DNA of 42,197 nucleotides from JBFLVT01 sp036804525 (GCA_036804525.1 DAIRSE010000019.1:1-42197); one strand, 5' to 3'; shown: positions 1 to 8,494, counted from the stretch's first letter. Notes: generated by a model not told the origin, from the sequence alone. A program made the numbers and translations.

Positions 1-63
1 GGGCTTCTGGAGCTGGCCCTTGCCGCCGCCTTCTACAACCTCGGCGTCTTCCTTTTATCCTGA
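1..63 (+). CDS. C-terminal end of a hydrophobic (membrane) protein, truncated by the window edge
   Basis: Twenty codons are open from the first base to a TGA at 61-63. They read as a mostly hydrophobic tail (LLELALAAAFYNLGVFLLS) that would suit the last membrane helix of an integral membrane protein. Codon choice (GCC, CTC, GGC, TTC) matches the neighbours. It would converge on the oxidoreductase gene that ends at 78. No family can be named from so short a tail, and a chance open frame is possible. Confidence 0.4.
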   Translation, partial: GLLELALAAAFYNLGVFLLS

Positions 64-77
64 CAAGCAGGTTTCCA

Positions 78-1313
78 TTACGCCTTAACCAGTTTGACCG
101 GGGGCAGAGGCACGCCTTCAAGAAACTGCTCTTTGTCCCTGATTGAAACCCTTTGCTTGATGAGGCCGGTAAGCACGCCGGCTCCGTTAACATCGCCCAC
201 CATGGCAAAGCCGACCAGGCGTCTGTCCCGGAACACGAGCCGGCGGTATGTTCTCTTCACCCGGTCCGACCACTCAAGGATCTCAAACCCAGGCCCGGCG
301 GCACGCACACTCCCCGCCGAAATGGCGGGCAACCCGTAAAAGCCGACGGCGTTCATCCCGATCGAACCGGCATATTTCACCCTCCGACCCGCCATGTTCT
401 CCCCTGCAAGGCGCCCTTGCTCGGCGGCGTTGGGCCACGTCGCGTTAATCCGCACCTCGTCGCAGGCCAGGTCGTAAGTCTCCGCCACGTCCCCTGCGGC
501 AAATACTCCGGGAACGCTGGTTTCCAGGTACTCGTTGACCGCTACCCCGTGGTTTATAACGATAGGGGTACCCTTCAGGAAGGCCGCGTTGGGCTGTACC
601 CCTTTACCCACGATAACCATCCGGCATTCGAGTTCCCTGCCGCCGGCAAGTACGACCCCGGCAAGCTGCCCTTCGGGATCACGCGCGATCTCGCGCACTT
701 CGCTTTCCAGGTAAAACTCCATGCCGTGCTGCGCCAGAACTTCCTGGATGATCTCGGCACCCCGGCGGTCCATGACGCGGGAAAGGATGTGGGGCGACCC
801 GGCCACCACCGACACCTGCATCCCGCGCTGCCGCAAGGCGTGCGCCGTCTTTAAGCCGACCGGACCGGCACCGAGTACCACCGCACGTTCTCCCTTGGCT
901 ATCTCAGCGTTGATGCGCTTCGCGTCGTCCAGGGTCCGCAGTGTGTAGACACCCGGCCCCTCGATTCCGGGTATGTCAGGCACTTTCGGGGAGGCACCGG
1001 TAGCGATAAGCAGGCGGTCGTAGGCTAAAGACATACCTTCATTGTAGTGAACCAGCCGCCTGTCCGTATCGACCGAGGTCACCTGACAGCCGTAACAGAT
1101 CTTAACGTCCATCCGGTCGGGAAAGTCCTCGCTTCGCAAGGCCATATCCTTTTCGCCAAGCCGCCCCTCGATATAGTGCGTGGTCAGGCAGCGTGAATAG
1201 GCTACCCGCGCCTCGTTGCTTAGGACCACGATCTCCCCGAGGCGGTCGGCTAAGCGAATCCCTTCGACGGCAAAGGTCCCGGCGGCACTGTTGCCGATGA
1301 TCACGTACCTCAT
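78..1313 (-). CDS. NAD(P)/FAD-dependent oxidoreductase (CODH-associated FNOR-like, NADH oxidase/nitrite reductase family)
   Basis: A 411-residue two-dinucleotide-binding-domain flavoprotein that should move electrons between a pyridine nucleotide and an iron-sulfur partner in the cytoplasm. The FAD site is at the N-terminus (MRYVIIGNSAAG), a second Rossmann motif for NAD(P)H is near residue 145 (VVLGAGPVGLK), and the FAD-closing motif VPGVFAAGDVAE lies near 280. The start is placed at ATG 1313, directly before the Rossmann strand, behind a GGGGGTGG-type ribosome site. The frame stays open upstream through the inserted repeat and across the ferredoxin gene, but that extension is an overprint. 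The gene follows a CooF-like ferredoxin on the same strand; in carboxydotrophs such pairs sit beside CO dehydrogenase (cooS). No cooS is visible here, so that role is inferred. Confidence 0.85.
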   Translation of the reverse strand: MRYVIIGNSAAGTFAVEGIRLADRLGEIVVLSNEARVAYSRCLTTHYIEGRLGEKDMALRSEDFPDRMDVKICYGCQVTSVDTDRRLVHYNEGMSLAYDRLLIATGASPKVPDIPGIEGPGVYTLRTLDDAKRINAEIAKGERAVVLGAGPVGLKTAHALRQRGMQVSVVAGSPHILSRVMDRRGAEIIQEVLAQHGMEFYLESEVREIARDPEGQLAGVVLAGGRELECRMVIVGKGVQPNAAFLKGTPIVINHGVAVNEYLETSVPGVFAAGDVAETYDLACDEVRINATWPNAAEQGRLAGENMAGRRVKYAGSIGMNAVGFYGLPAISAGSVRAAGPGFEILEWSDRVKRTYRRLVFRDRRLVGFAMVGDVNGAGVLTGLIKQRVSIRDKEQFLEGVPLPPVKLVKA

Positions 1314-1337
1314 TCTCGCCACCCCCCGGCCGGATAC

Positions 1338-1494
1338 GGAGCTGTTGAAAAACTTCGCCTGCCCAGCACTCAACTCGTTGCTGAACTGTGTTTCCATAAG
1401 TCGCGGTCTTATTGATAGGGCGCAGACCTTTACTCTATAAAGACTCATTGAGTGCTGGGTCGTTTTTGAACAGCCCCTATTTTTCAACAGGTCC
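1338..1494 (-). mobile_element. 157-bp MITE-like repeat, copy A
   Basis: This segment, read on the minus strand, matches 39361-39517 on the plus strand over its whole length with about 15 differences (roughly 90% identity by hand alignment). It has imperfect terminal inverted repeats: one end begins GGGGCTGTTCAAAAACGACC and the other, inverted, begins GGAGCTGTTGAAAAACTTCG, and both carry an inner CCCAGCACTCAA block. An extra outer motif, CCTGTTGAAAAATAGG, lies at the ferredoxin side. It is too short for a transposase, so it would need one supplied in trans. It lies between the ferredoxin and oxidoreductase genes, and its first bases supply the ferredoxin stop codon. I could not define a target-site duplication confidently. 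Confidence 0.75.
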
Positions 1495-1975
1495 GATATA
1501 CGCCGGCGGCCGCGGCGCTCCGCTGGCGGGCCGTCCGCTCGTCCCACCGTTCGTACGCAAGCGCCTGCGTCGGGCAGGCCACCACGCAGGCAGGCACATC
1601 TCTTTCGGGACACCGGTCGCAGCGCAACGGCGCCATTCCGCTGTCGCTTACGCTTATAGCCCCGAGAGGGCAGACCATTACGCACATCCAGCAGTTCACG
1701 CACCTGCGGCCGTCCACGCTGACGATCCCCGTTTCTCCGTCTCTGCTGATGGCCGAAGCCATGCACGCGTACAGGCAGGGAGGATTGGAGCAATGCCGGC
1801 ACTGAACGGGCAAGAGGAACCCTTCCGTCACCCGGGCCTCCATCCTTGAACGCAGCGCCGACCGGTTGCGAACCGCTGCCAACAGGTTTTTCTCGGGTGT
1901 ATGTTCAACGGCACAGGCCAGCGTGCACGTCAGGCACGCCACGCATCTCGAACCGTCAAACCAGATCTCCTGCAC
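1484..1975 (-). CDS. CooF-like 4x[4Fe-4S] polyferredoxin
   Basis: A 163-residue electron-carrier protein with sixteen cysteines in four groups: CVACLTCTLAC, CRHCSNPPC...C, CVNCWMCVMVC and CDRCPERDVPACVVAC. This is enough for four [4Fe-4S] clusters, as in the HycB/CooF/DmsB family. The run CTLACAVEHTPEKNL resembles the CooF signature, which suggests electron transfer from a CO dehydrogenase-type enzyme. GTG 1975 is chosen as start because AGAGGTGA precedes it by 4-5 bases; an ATG at 2017 would add 14 residues with no ribosome site. The C-terminus (GVYRTC, then TGA) runs into the inserted repeat, which provides the stop, so the original tail may have been altered. The electron acceptor is probably the oxidoreductase encoded downstream. 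Confidence 0.85.
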   Translation of the reverse strand: MQEIWFDGSRCVACLTCTLACAVEHTPEKNLLAAVRNRSALRSRMEARVTEGFLLPVQCRHCSNPPCLYACMASAISRDGETGIVSVDGRRCVNCWMCVMVCPLGAISVSDSGMAPLRCDRCPERDVPACVVACPTQALAYERWDERTARQRSAAAAGVYRTC

Positions 1976-2055
1976 CCCGTCACCTCTTTCCCATGGGCTC
2001 GCTGTTGCAACCATCATACCACACAGGCGCCATCAAGCGACCCGGAAGATTCCTA

Positions 2056-2071
2056 GATGTACCTGTACATC
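2056..2071. promoter_or_regulatory. Perfect 16-bp palindrome, candidate operator
   Basis: GATGTAC-CT-GTACATC is a perfect 7+2+7 inverted repeat in the region between the divergent ferredoxin (start 1975, minus) and Rid-like (start 2154, plus) genes. A dimeric repressor or activator could bind here and control either or both. It does not match the CRP/FNR, PerR or LexA consensus. The cognate regulator is unknown. Confidence 0.45.
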
Positions 2072-2153
2072 ATCCATAAAAATCACTTATCTAATGCCCG
2101 GCCCGCTCCCGGGGAATGCTGTTCTAAGGAAAAGTGTTTTGGAGGTAAGCGAC

Positions 2154-2600
2154 ATGCCCGCCAGAAAACTCTTCGCCCCCGGTTACGGGTTTATGAACGA
2201 TTTCTGGTCGCCGGCCCTCGTCAAGGACGGGAAAATAGTCTTCTCCGCCCTGGGGGGTGTCATCGCCGCCCCGGACTACCATGTTCGGACAGCCACCGCA
2301 CAAACAGTCCCTTTCGGACTTGACGGGCAGGCTGTTCAAGTCGGCACGTCGGTGGCCGACCAGGTCCGCATCATTTTCTCCCACATTACCGACATACTGG
2401 AGTCCGAAGGCAAAACCCTGTACGATGTGGCCGGATTTATACTTATCTTCCGTCCCGGCACGGCACCCGACGTGGTCCAGGGGGCCATCCACGCCCTCAG
2501 CTCGCAAATGGGGCAGGTACCTTACGCCCTGACGACCCTGTTTTGCGACTTCCTCGGCCACAGCGGGGAGATCCTGCAAATCATCCCCCAACTGTGGTAA
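2154..2600 (+). CDS. RidA/YjgF-like protein, divergent
   Basis: A 148-residue soluble protein that begins at ATG 2154 with GGAGGT seven bases upstream. Its plan resembles the Rid (YjgF/YER057c/UK114) fold: an N-terminal stretch with a GG turn (SALGGVIAAP), a TAQTVPFGLDG segment, a long central helix region (DQVRIIFSHITDILESEG), and a strand-rich second half. The usual catalytic arginine context of true RidA imine deaminases is not evident at the C-terminus, so this may be one of the non-deaminase Rid subfamilies. It stands alone, divergent from the ferredoxin genes and convergent with the uracil permease. The family call is by gestalt and moderate. Confidence 0.55.
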   Translation: MPARKLFAPGYGFMNDFWSPALVKDGKIVFSALGGVIAAPDYHVRTATAQTVPFGLDGQAVQVGTSVADQVRIIFSHITDILESEGKTLYDVAGFILIFRPGTAPDVVQGAIHALSSQMGQVPYALTTLFCDFLGHSGEILQIIPQLW

Positions 2601-2674
2601 CGTCGAACGATTATCACAAAATCAAAGAGCGCCGGGGAAAAACCAGCGTTCTGCGTATTGCCGTTTGAATATCC

Positions 2675-3937
2675 TTACTCGTTAGTCAACCCGGCAACGT
2701 CCAAAAGCTTGAAGATCAGGCTTAAACAAATCGCCACCACCGTCGCCAGGCCCATGCCTTTCAGGCTTACGGCCCCTAGCTGGACTTGGGCCCCGCTGAT
2801 ACCGATAATCAGGACCACAGACGTCAGTATCAGGTTCCGTGCCTTGCTGTAGTCGATCTTCGACTCAACCAGCATACGTATGCCGGACGCTGCGATTACG
2901 CCGAAAAGCAGCAGGGAAACGCCGCCCATGACCGGCACCGGAATGCTTTGGATGGCCGCCGACAGCGTCCCGATAAAGGACAGGATAATGGCGATAACGG
3001 CGGCGCCGCTGATGACCCATACGCTGTACACCTTCGTAATGGCCATGACCCCGATGTTCTCGCCGTAAGTAGTGTTGGGAGTGGAGCCGAAGCACCCGGA
3101 AAGCAGTGTCGACAGGCCGTTGCCTAGAAGAGACCGGTGCAGTCCCGGGTCCTTGGCCAGGTCTTTGCCGACGATGTTGCTCGTAACGAAAAGGTGTCCA
3201 ATGTGCTCCGCGATGACCACCAGGGCGGCCGGTAAAATAACGGCAATCGCCGCCGGGTTAAACGCCGGGAAGTATAAGGTGGGAACGGCAAACCAGTCGG
3301 CCTTGGCGATCGCCGCCGTGTCAACCATCCCCATAAAAAGCGCCAGAATGTAGCCCGCTGCCACACCGAAGAGGATGGGGATAACCGCCATAAAGCCTCT
3401 GAAAACGACCGACCCCAGGATTGTTATGCCAAGGGTGAACATCGAAACCGTAATTACCTTGGGATCGGGGATGAAAACCTCTCCGGACTTGCCGATCAAC
3501 CCCGCCATTTGCGCGGCTACGGGAGCCAGCTCCAGCCCGATTACAGCCACGATGGCGCCCATCGCGGCGGGCGGAAAGACCACGTCGATCCATTTCGTAC
3601 CCGCAGCCCTGATGATCAGCGCCACAATAATAAAGGTAAGACCGACGGCAATGAATCCGCCAAGCGCATCGTTGTAACTGTAAGAAGCCAGGACGACGAA
3701 AACAGGGGAAATAAAGGCGAAGCTCGAACCCAGATAGGCCGGGATCCGCCACTTGCAGACGGCGAAATAGAGTAGCGTGCCGATACCGTTAAACAAGAGA
3801 ATGGTGGACGGGTTCACGTCAAACAGAATAGGTACTAACACCGTGGCGCCGAACATTGCGAAAAGATGCTGTAGACTTAACGGTAAAGTCTGAGCCAGGG
3901 GCAGCCGTTCTTCGATCCCGATTTCTCGTTTATGCAA
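2675..3937 (-). CDS. uraA: Uracil permease (UraA/PyrP, NCS2 family)
   Basis: A 420-residue polytopic inner-membrane transporter for uracil uptake, probably by proton symport. It has the family N-terminus (LPLSLQHLFAMFGATVLVPIL), about twelve to fourteen hydrophobic segments, the conserved AEHIGHLFVTSNIVGKD motif near residue 243 with the substrate-contacting glutamate, and GCFGSTPNTTYGENIGVMA near 282. The start is TTG 3937, ten bases after GGGAGGT. It lies 39 bases downstream of upp on the same strand, so uptake and salvage of uracil are probably one operon. I could not make out a PyrR attenuator in front of the pair. Confidence 0.93.
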   Translation of the reverse strand: MHKREIGIEERLPLAQTLPLSLQHLFAMFGATVLVPILFDVNPSTILLFNGIGTLLYFAVCKWRIPAYLGSSFAFISPVFVVLASYSYNDALGGFIAVGLTFIIVALIIRAAGTKWIDVVFPPAAMGAIVAVIGLELAPVAAQMAGLIGKSGEVFIPDPKVITVSMFTLGITILGSVVFRGFMAVIPILFGVAAGYILALFMGMVDTAAIAKADWFAVPTLYFPAFNPAAIAVILPAALVVIAEHIGHLFVTSNIVGKDLAKDPGLHRSLLGNGLSTLLSGCFGSTPNTTYGENIGVMAITKVYSVWVISGAAVIAIILSFIGTLSAAIQSIPVPVMGGVSLLLFGVIAASGIRMLVESKIDYSKARNLILTSVVLIIGISGAQVQLGAVSLKGMGLATVVAICLSLIFKLLDVAGLTNE

Positions 3938-3976
3938 TTTAAAGCGTACCTCCCGTTCAGTATCGAAACATTGCTT

Positions 3977-4615
3977 TTAAAGCAGGTAAAGCCGGTCTCC
4001 CGCATCCCCCAGACCGGGAACGATATAGCCCACTTCGTTCAGGCGCTGGTCGACGGTCGCGGCGACGATGCGCACCTCGGGGAACTTGGTCTTTACCTGG
4101 CTGATGCCGGCCTCGACGGCAAAGCCGCAGACCAGCGTTATCTTTTCGGCCTTAAAACCGGCATCTCTCAGCAACTCCAGCACTTTGACGCTGCTGTTGC
4201 CCGTCGCCAGCATCGGATCCAGAATGAATACCGCGTCGTATTCCTCAGGGTTACCCGGAACCGAACACAGGTAGGCCCTCGCTTCCAGCGTTTCGTGGTC
4301 CCTGGCGACACCGACGTGGGCTACCTTGGCCTTCGGCAGAAACTCCAGAAAACTGTCCACAAAACCTAAACCCGCACGCAGGACGGGAACCAGGAGGTGC
4401 CTGGTCGAATCGACTTCCTCACACCGCGCCTCCACCCCGAGCGGCGTAACCACCGTGGTTTCACGGGTCGGTAAATGCCGCGTGGCCTCAACGGCCAGAA
4501 TAAGGCCCAGTTCTTTTAAAGCCCGGCGAAAAAGCTCAGTGTCAATTTCCCGGTCGCGCAAAGTTCTGATCCGGTCGTTTACCAAGGGATGCCTTACAAC
4601 GGTGACCAAACTCAA
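3977..4615 (-). CDS. upp: Uracil phosphoribosyltransferase
   Basis: A 212-residue cytoplasmic enzyme that makes UMP from uracil and PRPP. The PRPP loop is clear (ILDPMLATGNSS), as are the VPVLRAGLGFVD segment and the C-terminal uracil-binding stretch VGYIVPGLGDAGDRLY. TTG 4615 is taken as start: GAAGGAGGGG stands just upstream and the length then fits the family's usual 208-210 residues. The frame also opens at ATG 4663, which would add 16 unconserved residues. It heads the upp-uraA pair. Confidence 0.93.
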   Translation of the reverse strand: MSLVTVVRHPLVNDRIRTLRDREIDTELFRRALKELGLILAVEATRHLPTRETTVVTPLGVEARCEEVDSTRHLLVPVLRAGLGFVDSFLEFLPKAKVAHVGVARDHETLEARAYLCSVPGNPEEYDAVFILDPMLATGNSSVKVLELLRDAGFKAEKITLVCGFAVEAGISQVKTKFPEVRIVAATVDQRLNEVGYIVPGLGDAGDRLYLL

Positions 4616-4717
4616 TCCTTCCCCTCCTTCTGCAAAATGATTAACTGGAAGGTTGTTCGACATGAAAAGACAAAATCATCCCGACATGTAGTTTTGAAGA
4701 TAAATATTTCTCATCAG

Positions 4718-6715
4718 TTAAGAAACCAGGCCTTCGGACCCGGCCCTCTCAACCATTGCCCAATCGAGAAAATCTTTGACAAGCATGTATCCCGCGCCGT
4801 GATTCACCAACGCTTCCGGGTCGTTCGCATCAACATATGAGTTCCAAAACGGGGCGTCTTTCAAATACTCGTAAGCCTCGTCGCGCGGCATCCGGCGTCC
4901 CATACAGCGGCACAAGAGCAAGGCCGCGTCCGCCACCCGCAACACATCCTCCCTTAAACTTGAAACGGGCATTTCTGCGACTTCTGCCCCGCTCTGTCTT
5001 GCCGCCGTGGAAAGGACGTTGCCGAAACAGGCCTCTGTCATCGGCTCATCGAGCAGGTAGTCATTATCGTAGCCGGCGCGCACCAGTCCCATCCTGCGCA
5101 CGAACTTAACCGCCTCGTACCGGGGATCGTTGACGATGTCAGGCTTATACCGGTCGCCGAAAGGTTCGAGATCCATTCCCTGCTGTTTAAGTTTACCCTG
5201 GAGATCAGCCATATCCGTTTCAGATGCAGACATTTGCCGGAAGGTTTTGCCCTTTCGCAGGGAAAGAGCGGCGGCCGCCCCGGCCGCTTCCCCGGCAGCC
5301 ATGCCCACCGGGATTACGCGCGCGCTGCCGTGAGCCAGAGAATCAAAACTTGCCGACCGGCCGACCACAAGCAGGTTCTCAACCTCCAGGGGAACCAGGC
5401 AGCGAAACGGTATCGCGTACTGTTCGGGGGTTCCGACCACCATTCCGGAAAATTCGGGTTCCGGTCCGCTCGCCTGAATATCTACCGGATAGGAGCCAAA
5501 GGCCACCCTGTCGTCAAAATCACGGTTCTCCAGAACGTCATCGATGGTCAGCCGGTACTCGCCGTAGATATGCCTTGATTCCCGGATGTAAAGTTCCGGG
5601 GCTGCACCTGCCAGGGTCGCTCTTTCAAGGCCGGGGATCTTCGCATTAATGTACTTGACCACCCTGGGGATCTCGGCCAAAGCCTTCCGCCTGGCCCTCT
5701 CCCGTGACGCCGGGTCAAGAGGGTTAACGCCATATACCTTCAGTGCGTTAACCAGTACCGTGCCATCCCGCTGCCGTCCCAAGTTAAGGCCGCGCGTCCC
5801 GATGCTCTTGTCCGCCGGCACATAACTGTACATCTCCTCCCCGAATCCCCAGGCGCTGACGTCGGTGGACCCGCTTTCCCGGGTTCCGTCCCGGTTCAAG
5901 GCCCTTCTCAACCGCCGCCAATCAGCATCAGTAACATTAGCCAGCTTAAAAACCAAGGTCACCGCCATAAAACGGCCGCTTCGCCCGAAATCGGCCATGC
6001 CAAGGCTGTAAGGGACTCCGGCGGCGGCGGCCAGGTCGGCGTCTTGCGTGGCGTCTATGATCCGGCGGGAACTTATCGATCTGGTAGCACTCCCCGGACC
6101 CCATACTGTAATTCCCACTACAGCTTTGTGAGCTTCGCCATCAGCTGCTGTGCCCATTACCGGCGCGATCTTCCGCACCCCCAGGAGAATGTCCAAACGC
6201 TGTTCGCGGTTGACCAGCAAGTTAAAGACCTGCTGTGCCCTGCCCACGTCAAAGGATTGCCCGCCTACCATGGTAAAGAATTCCTCAAAAACGCCCTTAT
6301 TCAGGATTTTGCCGTCGGGGCCGTAGTTCATGTCGATACTGCTCAGCCAGCCCTGCGTCATCAGACCTCCCAGATGCGAACGCGTATCCACCAGCAAGGT
6401 TGACAGCCCGTTCCTCGCCCCGGAGAGAGCAGCCGCTATCCCTTCGGGATCGGAACCGACCACGACCAGGTCGTAACTATCCTTTACGTCACTCTTTTTC
6501 AAGGGGATTTCAAGATCGAGGACGGCCGCAGCGGCATCGGGAAAACCCAGAAAAGAAAGAATGATCATAGCATGTAAAGCGCGGTACTCCATAACCTTGC
6601 CTTCGGGCGGGGTGTTTGTAGCCCGGGCTTTGTCTGGGCCGACAAGCCAGGTTAGGACGAAAATCAGCGTGATGCAAGGGACCAAAACAAGAAACCTGTG
6701 TGACGATGCGAGCAT
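4718..6715 (-). CDS. Secreted or membrane-anchored FAD-dependent oxidoreductase (FAD_oxidored/PF12831 type)
   Basis: A 665-residue protein with two N-terminal hydrophobic segments (about residues 6-26 and 47-64), then an FAD Rossmann motif (YDLVVVGSDPEGIAAALSGA, near 82-101), an LGGLMTQGWLSSIDMNYG segment typical of the FAD-dependent oxidoreductases that carry a GGxxT motif, and later RRIIDATQDADLAAAAG and LVVGRSASFDSLAHGSARVI. The C-terminal 130 residues (after about 530) are helical with no named motif. The first segment looks like a signal peptide, so the enzyme may act outside the membrane, which is unusual for the family. ATG 6715 follows CGGAG by about seven bases. It is monocistronic as far as can be seen; the substrate is unknown. 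Confidence 0.75.
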   Translation of the reverse strand: MLASSHRFLVLVPCITLIFVLTWLVGPDKARATNTPPEGKVMEYRALHAMIILSFLGFPDAAAAVLDLEIPLKKSDVKDSYDLVVVGSDPEGIAAALSGARNGLSTLLVDTRSHLGGLMTQGWLSSIDMNYGPDGKILNKGVFEEFFTMVGGQSFDVGRAQQVFNLLVNREQRLDILLGVRKIAPVMGTAADGEAHKAVVGITVWGPGSATRSISSRRIIDATQDADLAAAAGVPYSLGMADFGRSGRFMAVTLVFKLANVTDADWRRLRRALNRDGTRESGSTDVSAWGFGEEMYSYVPADKSIGTRGLNLGRQRDGTVLVNALKVYGVNPLDPASRERARRKALAEIPRVVKYINAKIPGLERATLAGAAPELYIRESRHIYGEYRLTIDDVLENRDFDDRVAFGSYPVDIQASGPEPEFSGMVVGTPEQYAIPFRCLVPLEVENLLVVGRSASFDSLAHGSARVIPVGMAAGEAAGAAAALSLRKGKTFRQMSASETDMADLQGKLKQQGMDLEPFGDRYKPDIVNDPRYEAVKFVRRMGLVRAGYDNDYLLDEPMTEACFGNVLSTAARQSGAEVAEMPVSSLREDVLRVADAALLLCRCMGRRMPRDEAYEYLKDAPFWNSYVDANDPEALVNHGAGYMLVKDFLDWAMVERAGSEGLVS

Positions 6716-6893
6716 GAAAAATCTCCGAAAATTTTATAAGATGATTGGAAAGTTTGTCCCTGATCTTGTCAAAACCAGGGGACTAGTATAATACATTCCA
6801 GAAGTTTTGCCCTGTCCCTTCTAAACCCCGCTGATTTCCGTTTTGTTCCAGATCAGTTATGGGCAGACGCCTGTCCATCGATGAACGGCGGGA

Positions 6894-7625
6894 CTATGAC
6901 CCCGGCCGGCCAACCACTGACAAATAAATGACACTCTCGTTCTCGCCGTCGAGGCCGATAAGTCCGTTCAGTTCGTCGTCAAAAAAGGCCCCGATCTGGC
7001 AGCTGCCCAAACCCAGGGCCACTGCCGCCAGGGCCAGGTTCTGGGCTATATGGCCGGCATCCAGGTAGACGTAGCGGTACGCCCTCTGCCCGTACTTCCA
7101 CTTGGCCCTTTCAAAAACGGAGGACCAGAGGAAGACGACACCGGCCCGGGACACCATATGCTGGCCCAGCGCGGCATCCGCCGCTTCCCGGGCAAAGCTC
7201 CCTTTCCGTAAACAGGCCAGGGCGTGGTTCTCGACATCGAAGTGGTAGATCCCCGGTTCCAGTTCCGACACGCTGTTGATGATAAGATAGGTTTCGGTAG
7301 GATACAGCGCGCCAGCCGACGGCGCGGCACGCAAACCAAAAGCGTTGATTCTCCCGGTTATCCCCTGGGTGGCCCAGAGCAGCTGGGACAGTTCCCGGAT
7401 TGAAAGCGCCTCAGGCCTGAAGTTCCGGACACTCCGGCGATGTTGGATGATTTCCCAAAGGGGAGAGCCACCGCCCCTCTCCGGTTCCGGTAAGGCTATC
7501 TTTTCTACGCCGCTGTAGGTTTTACGGCGGGGCGGCCTCTTCTCCCAGCCCCGCCGTTCCCCTACAATCCTGTACCTGTCATATTTTGTTCCGGCGTGAA
7601 ACCGGTCACCGATTCCGTTATCCAT
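6894..7625 (-). CDS. SagB-type nitroreductase-family dehydrogenase
   Basis: A 243-residue FMN-dependent oxidoreductase of the SagB/ThcOx branch. The signature IIQHRRSVRNFRPEALSIRE is followed by LSQLLWATQG and by APSAGALYPTETYLI, and the C-terminal part has the GHIAQNLALAAVALGLGSCQIGAF segment. SagB homologues in peptide-toxin clusters dehydrogenate azolines, but many stand alone, as here: no cyclodehydratase or precursor peptide is seen nearby. ATG 7625 is chosen behind GGAGGAG; an upstream frame to 7730 adds 35 residues of no family character. It is divergent from the small gene at 7730. Confidence 0.8.
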   Translation of the reverse strand: MDNGIGDRFHAGTKYDRYRIVGERRGWEKRPPRRKTYSGVEKIALPEPERGGGSPLWEIIQHRRSVRNFRPEALSIRELSQLLWATQGITGRINAFGLRAAPSAGALYPTETYLIINSVSELEPGIYHFDVENHALACLRKGSFAREAADAALGQHMVSRAGVVFLWSSVFERAKWKYGQRAYRYVYLDAGHIAQNLALAAVALGLGSCQIGAFFDDELNGLIGLDGENESVIYLSVVGRPGS

Positions 7626-7729
7626 TAACGCTCTGCTCTCCTCCGTCTCACTTTTAGTGCAGGTATTTTGCCCCGGACAGGGAAATACTGTATTACCGTA
7701 ATCTGATTGCTTAAGGAGATATACAGCCA

Positions 7730-7984
7730 TTGGACTTTAACAAGGAGAACGTCATAAACAAACGCATCCTGGTGGAGCTCACCTTCGTCGACAGCCGGGG
7801 CAGGCAACTGAACAAGCAGGAGATCCGCGGTCGGGTTACCGAAGCAAATGACGACTATGTCGCCATTAAAACCTTTCAGGGTGGCGATTTCTACGTTCCT
7901 GCCGCGTATGAGGCTTTTGAAAAAAGCGACCGCTTTGCCACCGACATTTTTGTAGCCTTTGAGCTTGAAAGTCCCGGACCGTGA
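7730..7984 (+). CDS. Small conserved-looking protein of unknown function
   Basis: An 84-residue soluble, acidic protein that begins at TTG 7730, eleven bases after AAGGAG. It has an alternating strand-rich middle (KRILVELTFVDSRG, EIRGRVTEANDDYVAIKTF) that could be a small beta-barrel (SH3- or Sm-like) fold, then a short helix. I do not recognise the family. It is divergent from the nitroreductase and convergent with the next small gene, leaving 55 bases between them. Confidence 0.6.
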   Translation: MDFNKENVINKRILVELTFVDSRGRQLNKQEIRGRVTEANDDYVAIKTFQGGDFYVPAAYEAFEKSDRFATDIFVAFELESPGP

Positions 7985-8039
7985 ATCCTCTTTCCCGGAT
8001 TTATCTGTCGGAATTGCTGCGGCTTGTCGAGATGCCCCG

Positions 8040-8405
8040 TTATCGAACAGTGTGGCGAACACTCCTGATGATCATCTCGGCCAGCATCAGCGACGCCTTT
8101 TTGTCCAGGAAGACCTCGATCATCATTCGTCCCTTGTTGTATACGGAGAGCACCGACTTCTCGCCGGGTTTGACCACAACGTTAAGATTGTCCAGGGTGG
8201 TAAACCTGTATTCGTTGCTGTTCCTGGCCCGGCTTTCGACCAGGTATGCCGCAAAGAGAAGAGCATCACCGGCATCCAGGGTAATACAGGCCGAAACATA
8301 TTCACGACTCACGTAAATGTAAATGGTTTTGCCGATAGCGTCAAAGGTAAACTTGGTCCCGTCACTCAGCGTAAGGCTGTGGTCTTCGCGACTGATAACG
8401 TGCAC
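8040..8405 (-). CDS. Hypothetical protein, 121 aa
   Basis: A soluble 121-residue protein beginning at GTG 8405 behind GGGGGAGG. The sequence is rich in predicted strands (HSLTLSDGTKFTFDAIGKTIYIYVS, NEYRFTTLDNLNVVVKPGEKSVLSVY) and ends in a helix (KKASLMLAEMIIRSVRHTVR). No catalytic motif or known family is recognised. It follows the zinc-finger gene on the same strand, but a terminator lies between, so it probably has its own promoter. Confidence 0.6.
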   Translation of the reverse strand: MHVISREDHSLTLSDGTKFTFDAIGKTIYIYVSREYVSACITLDAGDALLFAAYLVESRARNSNEYRFTTLDNLNVVVKPGEKSVLSVYNKGRMMIEVFLDKKASLMLAEMIIRSVRHTVR

Positions 8406-8449
8406 TGGTATCGCCTCCCCCGAAAAATCAGTTGTGTCCCTGGTCGTTT

Positions 8450-8476
8450 AAAAAAGCCCGGTCTCCTCGACCGGGC
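8450..8476 (-). terminator. Rho-independent terminator after the small zinc-finger gene
   Basis: An 8-bp perfect stem (GCCCGGTC/GACCGGGC) with a five-base loop; on the minus strand it is followed by six T residues. It sits 18 bases beyond the stop of the gene at 8495-8668. Confidence 0.8.
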
Positions 8477-8494
8477 CTCTATAATAAACACGCT

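Noticed and set aside
1314..1802. An open frame that extends the oxidoreductase upstream to give 574 residues, through the repeat and across the ferredoxin gene.
   Set aside because: The extension overprints a 16-cysteine ferredoxin in another frame, and the FAD motif begins right after ATG 1313. The extra residues have no family character.
6750..6800. TATAAT-like sequence on the plus strand near 6787.
   Set aside because: No plus-strand gene follows, and the only possible -35 is at poor spacing.
6894..7625. SagB-type protein as part of a thiazole/oxazole-modified peptide cluster.
   Set aside because: No cyclodehydratase, YcaO protein, precursor peptide or exporter was found around it. Solitary SagB-like nitroreductases are common.
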